A DNA stretch of 57,668 nt, from the IMG/VR virus record IMGVR_UViG_3300035703_000107, positions 1 to 57,668 of that record; one strand, 5' to 3'. Shown here piece after piece: positions 53,232 to 57,668 of this stretch (the stretch's first letter is position 1; each line of letters starts with the position of its first letter). A program made the position numbers and the translations under genes. The notes beneath the pieces were generated by a model. It ran no database searches and was not told where the DNA came from. It worked only from the letters and a program-made list of their open reading frames with translations. Origin of the DNA: a virus.

Positions 53232-53755
53232 TACTCCCCTTCTGACGATACTGCGTCTTCAACTACTGGCTCTACATAATTGGGGTCATGTGGCCAGCTC
53301 ACGTTACTCACTGCTGTTGCTACTGCATCTACGTCTGTTGCTGCTTCGATATTAGTCACCGCGATATCACAGGTCGAGCGAATAGAAGCTCGCCAGGTAT
53401 TCCAAGCGGGATCAATCGGAGTCGAGGTCTCCAAAGCCTTGACCACCATCCAGTCGGTGGGGAGAAGCAAGGAATAGGCAGATGCTCTGAGCTGGGTAAC
53501 CGCGGAGGTCTTGACCTGGGCAAGATCCTTGGGCGTGTTCACGTATGTGAGCGTGGCACCCTCGAGCTCCTGGCTAACCCAGTAGTAGCGATCGTCGCCA
53601 GGTGAGTTGGTGGCGACTACTTCCTCGAGGCCAAGAGCCGACTTGTCTTCAGCAGACGAGAGGTTCAGCCAATTCGCTGGGTACTGGACACCATCAATAT
53701 CGAAGGCGTTGCCTTCTTGGATGTAGGTGTTAGTCGTCGTTGAATAGAACATCAT
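53231..53755 (-). CDS. Tail fibre assembly/tail accessory protein
   Basis: The 174-residue product begins MMFYSTTTNTYIQEGNAFDI, has VQYPANWLNLSSAEDKSALG, RYYWVSQELEGATLTYVNTP, then KDLAQVKTSAVTQLRASAYS and LLLPTDWMVVKALETSTPID. The layout (short beta part, then long helices with L-P-T-D-W) is typical of phage tail fibre assembly proteins and tail accessory proteins. The acidic end (VVEDAVSSEGE) is disordered. It lies between the spike and a fibre gene. Confidence 0.75.
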   Translation of the reverse strand: MMFYSTTTNTYIQEGNAFDIDGVQYPANWLNLSSAEDKSALGLEEVVATNSPGDDRYYWVSQELEGATLTYVNTPKDLAQVKTSAVTQLRASAYSLLLPTDWMVVKALETSTPIDPAWNTWRASIRSTCDIAVTNIEAATDVDAVATAVSNVSWPHDPNYVEPVVEDAVSSEGE

Positions 53756-53760
53756 ATTTC

Positions 53761-56217
53761 CTATCGTGCGTTAGCGTATTTAAAGGGGTTTTCTGCGAAA
53801 CAGGCGTATATGTATGTATTACCGCTATTGTTCCAGTTACCAGCAGAACTTTGTCTAATCTTAAAACCATTGGATACCATATCAATAAAATCTGAGCCAG
53901 TAAGTTCCGCACTAGAACTGTTTGGAAGCAAATTAGCCGTTGCCACATTGTATGTAGAACGAGATGTATCCATTAACTGCCAGCTTTGTGCAGCTGTAGC
54001 ATTTTTAACCATCACCCAACGAGGTCTAAACCCAGTAAACACAAACGGACCATCACTAGAACCATTACCTGTGTATGAGCCAAATGCAGAGTATCCAGCG
54101 ACTTCTGCAAAGCAGTAGGCTACCATTGTGTCGGAAATATTGTATCCACCTACTGTAAATACACTAGATGTGGGTGCAGTACTATTCCACCAATTGTTAT
54201 CGCTAGATTGGGCGTTAGTTAAATTAAGCTGTACCGCATATGCCGCACTAGGTAAAGACGCATGATAAACACCATGACTGTAAGCACCAGGATTTGTTCT
54301 GTGCATCCAAATAATCATTTTGGGCGCAACACCAAGCCCATGCCCAATGGTTGCAGTAGAGCCACTTCCAGTCCAAGTAACAATACTAAATCCAGCACTT
54401 GTATTAGCACTTACTGTAGATGTAATAGAACCTGCAGTGTTGGTTGAGCCTGAGCCATTGGCTTTCCACATCCAATCTACATAAGTTACACCATTAGCCC
54501 CGTAACTATTGAAGTTCGCACTTCCAGGAACTGCCGTATAGCCGTCTGAATTGAATGCCGACAAATAACCCCAGCTATCAGCAACCATTTCTGAAGCAGT
54601 TAAATTGCTACGAAGTGCCTTTGTAGCACCACGCACAGAATCGGCTAGCATATGGTCGTAAGCTGCACTTCTTGGTTTCGTCCAAACCAAATCAGGTGCA
54701 AATGGAACTCCTGTTACGGAATAAGTAGATCCGTTACCAGTTCTCGTGGCTATGGACATATACTTATTCGCCTGTGTAGATGCAGTAGCACCAATCGTAG
54801 GAGTAGGTAAGTTAAATGTGTTTAGTGCTACAAAGCCTGTTGGTGGGGTGTAGGCGAATGGGCGTTGACCGAAGTTAGTAAACCATCCATAGTTATCGCC
54901 TGTGTTTCCATACATAGAAACTTGTGGAACGATTGGTGAAGTTGGCAAAGTTGTAAATACATTACCTGTACCGCTTGCTGGCACACCGCTATTCATCCAT
55001 GTGCCGTTTTTACCAACCCATAATTTTCCAGCATCAACATCAAAGGCAATCATAATGACATCGCCACTAGTAGCTGAAGATACTGTGCCAGTTGAGTTAT
55101 CGCCTTGCAAATTACCATTAGCTTGATAACTACGAGTAGTTGAACCACCATAAGCATCACTTAAAGTAGATGTTGTAGTAGTCATTACTCCAATCATATT
55201 GTTGCCAACAGAACCAGTAGAGCCAGTAAATGTTCCTTCAAAATACCATTTTCCACTAGAAACACCTAAAGTTGCACGACAAGTAGACCAAGGAGAACCA
55301 GTATGACCAACACCAGTTCTTCTAAGATTACCTTCTGTTGGTGGGTTATCATAAGTATCAACAGGACTTAACACACAGTAATTAGCAGCAGTATCACTTG
55401 TCAGCGTAGGCACATCTGTCATGCTGTCATAAGTAGAGCCAGCGGTTACGCTGATGTTGTTTGGTGTCCAGTTGTTGCCGTTCCCGCTCGAGTCCTTGCC
55501 GATCGCAGCAGCAGTAGCAGCTGAGTTATCGGTGAAGGCCAGGTAGAACCCGTTGGTTCCGTAGGTGCCTGTGTATTTCTTGGGCACCCAGACTCCCGTG
55601 GATGCGGATGTTTCACCAAATGAGGATGGGGTTAGGGCTTGACCATCAATCCAATTTATTTCGGTAAGGTAAAAATCTGCGTAATAAAATGAACTCCATG
55701 AAGCGTCTGCACCATGTCTACCAACATACATCGGGTTTGTTGTTACTCCAAAAGGAGAAGAAAAACCTGAAGTAATTTCATTGTTAACTACTGTGGTTTG
55801 TTGAACACCATTGATATATACAATAATTCTACTTCCAGCAGAAGCATTGCTATTAAATGCAACTACAACATGATACCAAGCTGATGGGTCACGAAATACT
55901 GCATTTGTGTAGTATTTTTGATATCCGTCAGCATTAATAACTATTTGGTCATTAGCAGTAGAATTTGCAAAGTTTACTGACATATAATTAAAAGCTGATG
56001 TTCCAGTTGAGAACATTGTGTTATATGAAACAGTAGCTGTAAATTGACCCAGTTTAACCCAACCACTCCATGTCCAAGCAGTTCTTGTAGTAGTAGTTGT
56101 TGATGGGCTTCTACTTAAATAAGCAGAAGCACTAGACCGAAAGCGTAGGGAACGGGTCAGGTTGTACCCTGAAGACTGTCCCGAAGATCCTGCCAGGGCG
56201 TTATTAACGATCCCCAT
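53761..56217 (-). CDS. Large tail spike: LamG-like and SPRY-like domains
   Basis: The 818-residue product begins with YNLTRSLRFRSSASAYLSRS and a concanavalin/LamG-like domain (about 25-235: WTWSGWVKLGQ, WYHVVVAFNSNASAGSRIIV, SYYADFYLTEINWIDGQALT-like). A middle domain (about 300-420) resembles SPRY/B30.2: GKWYFEGTFTGSTGSVGNNM, IMIAFDVDAGKLWVGKNGTW. The C-terminal part repeats a WT-GSGSTATIGHGLG and PKMIIWMHRTN type of block twice (about 635-790), seen in aquatic phage tail proteins. Several sugar-binding folds suggest receptor recognition. Confidence 0.85.
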   Translation of the reverse strand: MGIVNNALAGSSGQSSGYNLTRSLRFRSSASAYLSRSPSTTTTTRTAWTWSGWVKLGQFTATVSYNTMFSTGTSAFNYMSVNFANSTANDQIVINADGYQKYYTNAVFRDPSAWYHVVVAFNSNASAGSRIIVYINGVQQTTVVNNEITSGFSSPFGVTTNPMYVGRHGADASWSSFYYADFYLTEINWIDGQALTPSSFGETSASTGVWVPKKYTGTYGTNGFYLAFTDNSAATAAAIGKDSSGNGNNWTPNNISVTAGSTYDSMTDVPTLTSDTAANYCVLSPVDTYDNPPTEGNLRRTGVGHTGSPWSTCRATLGVSSGKWYFEGTFTGSTGSVGNNMIGVMTTTTSTLSDAYGGSTTRSYQANGNLQGDNSTGTVSSATSGDVIMIAFDVDAGKLWVGKNGTWMNSGVPASGTGNVFTTLPTSPIVPQVSMYGNTGDNYGWFTNFGQRPFAYTPPTGFVALNTFNLPTPTIGATASTQANKYMSIATRTGNGSTYSVTGVPFAPDLVWTKPRSAAYDHMLADSVRGATKALRSNLTASEMVADSWGYLSAFNSDGYTAVPGSANFNSYGANGVTYVDWMWKANGSGSTNTAGSITSTVSANTSAGFSIVTWTGSGSTATIGHGLGVAPKMIIWMHRTNPGAYSHGVYHASLPSAAYAVQLNLTNAQSSDNNWWNSTAPTSSVFTVGGYNISDTMVAYCFAEVAGYSAFGSYTGNGSSDGPFVFTGFRPRWVMVKNATAAQSWQLMDTSRSTYNVATANLLPNSSSAELTGSDFIDMVSNGFKIRQSSAGNWNNSGNTYIYACFAENPFKYANAR

Positions 56218-56621
56218 TAGCTATAGTTTCCTGTGAAGACAGCCTGGATCAGGCTCGAGGAACGCACGATGTAGTCGATCCGATCGACTGCGTTGGCAGT
56301 AGTCGAAAGGGTAGGAGCAGTACCGCCAGGGAACTTCCAGTTCGAGCTGTATGCCAGGGTGCGGCTACCCGTACCGTCTTGCACCACGAAGATAGAACCA
56401 GACTGACCTGCCACCGCATTGGTGGGGTTGCCAAGGGTTCTATTGCCGCCAAGGGTCACCACGAAGTTGCAGCTGGTGGACATATCCACCGCAACAGTGG
56501 CCGCATCGGTGAGAGTCGTCACCGTAGGCGCTAGTACGCCATCAATGGTATCGGTAGGGGTGAGCTCGCCAAGAGAGGTTACTGAGCCACCTGTGTAGAT
56601 TGATTTGACTATTTTCGGCAT
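56217..56621 (-). CDS. Small tail-fibre protein
   Basis: The 134-residue product begins MPKIVKSIYTGGSVTSLGEL and has TVTTLTDAATVAVDMSTSCN, VTLGGNRTLGNPTNAVAGQS and YSSNWKFPGGTAPTLSTTAN. N-x-V-T-L-G/A-G-N-R-T-L-x-N-P and F-P-G-G-T-A/x-P-x-L-T recur widely in phage tail fibres. AVDRIDYIVRSSSLIQAVF near the end is the matching closing element. It is a virion fibre part, probably a tip or collar. It overlaps the spike by one base. Confidence 0.8.
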   Translation of the reverse strand: MPKIVKSIYTGGSVTSLGELTPTDTIDGVLAPTVTTLTDAATVAVDMSTSCNFVVTLGGNRTLGNPTNAVAGQSGSIFVVQDGTGSRTLAYSSNWKFPGGTAPTLSTTANAVDRIDYIVRSSSLIQAVFTGNYS

Positions 56622-56623
56622 TG

Positions 56624-57010
56624 TTATGTAGACACCAGTGAAATATTAGACGATGCACCTGCTGAAGTATAAAACGGCAGATACTGGTTATTAGGCAGTG
56701 CGATAGACGTGTACGTGCCTGCGGACGTGGTAAACGGAAACCGATAGTTCAGCGGGTTCACGATTGGCGTAACACCAAGGTGCCGTACTGAGATGTTGCT
56801 CGTCCCAGCGGGAGGAGCGGCAGAAAAGGTAAGGGTTGTCCCTGACACGGTATAGGTCGAAGGATCCTGGGTGACACCGCTTACGAGCACGAGGATCGAA
56901 GTAGTCGATGCTGGTGCAATGCTGAGCGTGAAAGCGGTCGTGGATCCATTCCCACTGAGAGTGTCAGTGGTGAACGATGTCGTCAGGAGAGGGTTACCTA
57001 GGTATGCCAT
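56624..57010 (-). CDS. Tail fibre attachment-domain protein
   Basis: The 128-residue product begins MAYLGNPLLTTSFTTDTLSG and contains NGSTTAFTLSIAPASTTSIL, DPSTYTVSGTTLTFSAAPPA and GTSNISVRHLG. Its first 85 residues are clearly paralogous to the N terminus of the glycine-rich fibre at 574-1776. The last 40 residues (FTTSAGTYTSIALPNNQYLP) are a short beta part. It probably docks onto the same tail site. It is one of two carriers of this domain. Confidence 0.8.
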   Translation of the reverse strand: MAYLGNPLLTTSFTTDTLSGNGSTTAFTLSIAPASTTSILVLVSGVTQDPSTYTVSGTTLTFSAAPPAGTSNISVRHLGVTPIVNPLNYRFPFTTSAGTYTSIALPNNQYLPFYTSAGASSNISLVST

Positions 57011-57274
57011 TTATTCTTTCGGGTATTTCGCTTTGACTGCTAGGCAGTCGGCAATGTATTTGTCGATCTGGGCCTGGTCGCCTTTTACGACGCCATCAAT
57101 ATAATCGGTGATGGATGGGTATGCTGCTTGTCGTTTAGCCTTGTATGCGTTTGCCTGGGCGTAGGCTTCTACAGCGGCTTTGTCGTACTCAACATTGTTG
57201 CCTTCTGCATCGTAAGCGATGTCGCCACGAGTACATACTACCTGTGGATATAGTTTATAAATTGCATCGCTCAT
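57011..57274 (-). CDS. Small tail-module protein
   Basis: The 87-residue product begins MSDAIYKLYPQVVCTRGDIA and contains YDAEGNNVEYDKAAVEAYAQ, then AYPSITDYIDGVVKGDQAQI and DKYIADCLAVKAKYPKE. YP-x-I-x-D-Y-I-D-G-V-V-K-G-D-x-x-Q-x-x-x-Y-I-x-x-C-x-x-V-K-x-K-Y-P-K is a common phage tail protein signature with helical fold. Its start overlaps the fibre gene stop (ATGA). The function is unknown; it may accompany fibre assembly. Confidence 0.8.
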   Translation of the reverse strand: MSDAIYKLYPQVVCTRGDIAYDAEGNNVEYDKAAVEAYAQANAYKAKRQAAYPSITDYIDGVVKGDQAQIDKYIADCLAVKAKYPKE

Positions 57275-57668
57275 GCTGCAATCTCCATTAAAGTCACAGA
57301 AGTCAAAACAGGACTTCCTCCATCTCGTCTTGAACCAACATAAAATGTGCCAGCAGCACCATCTCTGTAAGCGTATAAATTGTATGTAGTCGCACTTGTT
57401 GTTGCTGGTGAATCTAAATAGACTGCTGTAAAAGCCATATTTACATAATCAGCACCACCGTAAGTTACATACCAATCTGTTGCAAGAGTAGTTGATGTGC
57501 CTTTTCGCAAATCAATATGACCATTCATTCCTGATGTAGGAACTCCCAAAGTGCTATATGCAATAACTAATATATTGCTACTAGCAGATGTTGGAGTAAT
57601 TGTTGCAGAAAAACCTGTGCTAACGGCAGACCCACTTGAAGTGGAAAATGGCGTTTGTGTTCTTGTTT
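57271..57668 (-). CDS. Tail-fibre protein, C-terminal part (gene crosses the window ends)
   Basis: This is the remainder of the 162-residue gene that begins at 218 and passes base 1 into base 57541. The part from 57541 down reads GVPTSGMNGHIDLRKGTSTT and then ATDWYVTYGGADYVNMAFTA and ends with SPVLTSVTLMEIAA. The bases 57542-57668 duplicate 1-127. The C-terminal half has beta-strand repeats typical of small fibre tips. It lies at the start of the tail-fibre block that continues to 51098. Confidence 0.75.
   Translation of the reverse strand, partial: TRTQTPFSTSSGSAVSTGFSATITPTSASSNILVIAYSTLGVPTSGMNGHIDLRKGTSTTLATDWYVTYGGADYVNMAFTAVYLDSPATTSATTYNLYAYRDGAAGTFYVGSRRDGGSPVLTSVTLMEIAA
57542..57668. 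repeat. Right copy of 127-bp terminal direct repeat
   Basis: Identical to bases 1-127. It marks the closure point of a circular contig. Unique genome length is 57,541 bp. Confidence 0.95.

Noticed and set aside
1-57668. Diversity-generating retroelement
   Set aside because: No reverse transcriptase and no template/variable repeat pair was seen beside any fibre gene.

Overview
This window reads as one complete circular genome of a temperate, short-tailed (podovirus-type) tailed phage. Bases 1-127 are identical to 57542-57668, so the unique circle is 57,541 bp, and a 162-codon tail-fibre gene is interrupted by the window ends and intact across the join. A tyrosine integrase next to a tRNA-Met-like attachment core, a CI-type repressor and an excisionase-like protein point to a temperate life cycle. 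The host is not named by the sequence. The attP core matches the 3' half of a bacterial tRNA-Met gene; the overall gene repertoire suggests a proteobacterial host, perhaps in freshwater (weak inference).

On the circle the layout is simple. (1) One leftward virion module of about 36 kb runs from 13286 down to 1 and on from 57668 down to 34633: small terminase candidate, large terminase, portal, scaffold, major capsid, a GT9-type glycosyltransferase, connectors, many tail-fibre genes and small fibre-assembly proteins, metallophosphoesterase, holin and GH24 lysozyme, tail nozzle-like protein, internal virion proteins and a 3027-residue giant protein. (2) A rightward block from 13336 to 21669 holds a SANT-like/DUF2325-like protein (followed by an opposite-strand tRNA-Met), many small unknown genes, a roughly 350-nt highly structured RNA candidate, and a cassette of amidoligase, 38-residue peptide and class II glutamine amidotransferase. 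(3) A leftward replication operon from 26485 to 21760 encodes a T7-gp4-like primase-helicase, small zinc proteins, a YbcO-like HNH nuclease, an HslV-like Ntn hydrolase, a Holliday junction resolvase and an HTH regulator, and ends at a strong terminator. (4) A rightward block from 26976 to 34636 carries the CI repressor, an ERF annealing protein, a PD-(D/E)XK nuclease preceded by a second structured RNA candidate, the excisionase, an NrdR-like zinc ribbon, small genes, the integrase, attP and two small membrane proteins.

How it works together: the repressor and the repeat-rich 490-bp region 26486-26975 separate the leftward replication operon from the rightward recombination block. The primase-helicase, ERF protein, PD-(D/E)XK nuclease and resolvase form a replication-recombination set that must borrow a host DNA polymerase, because none is encoded. 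The most unusual content is the modular structured RNA at 15752-16100, the amidoligase/peptide/amidotransferase cassette with a separate Ntn protease in the same genome, a clear attP with two pairs of arm repeats, and the giant virion protein with two different metallopeptidase-like motifs. All functional assignments come from reading motifs by eye; no database search or folding program was run.
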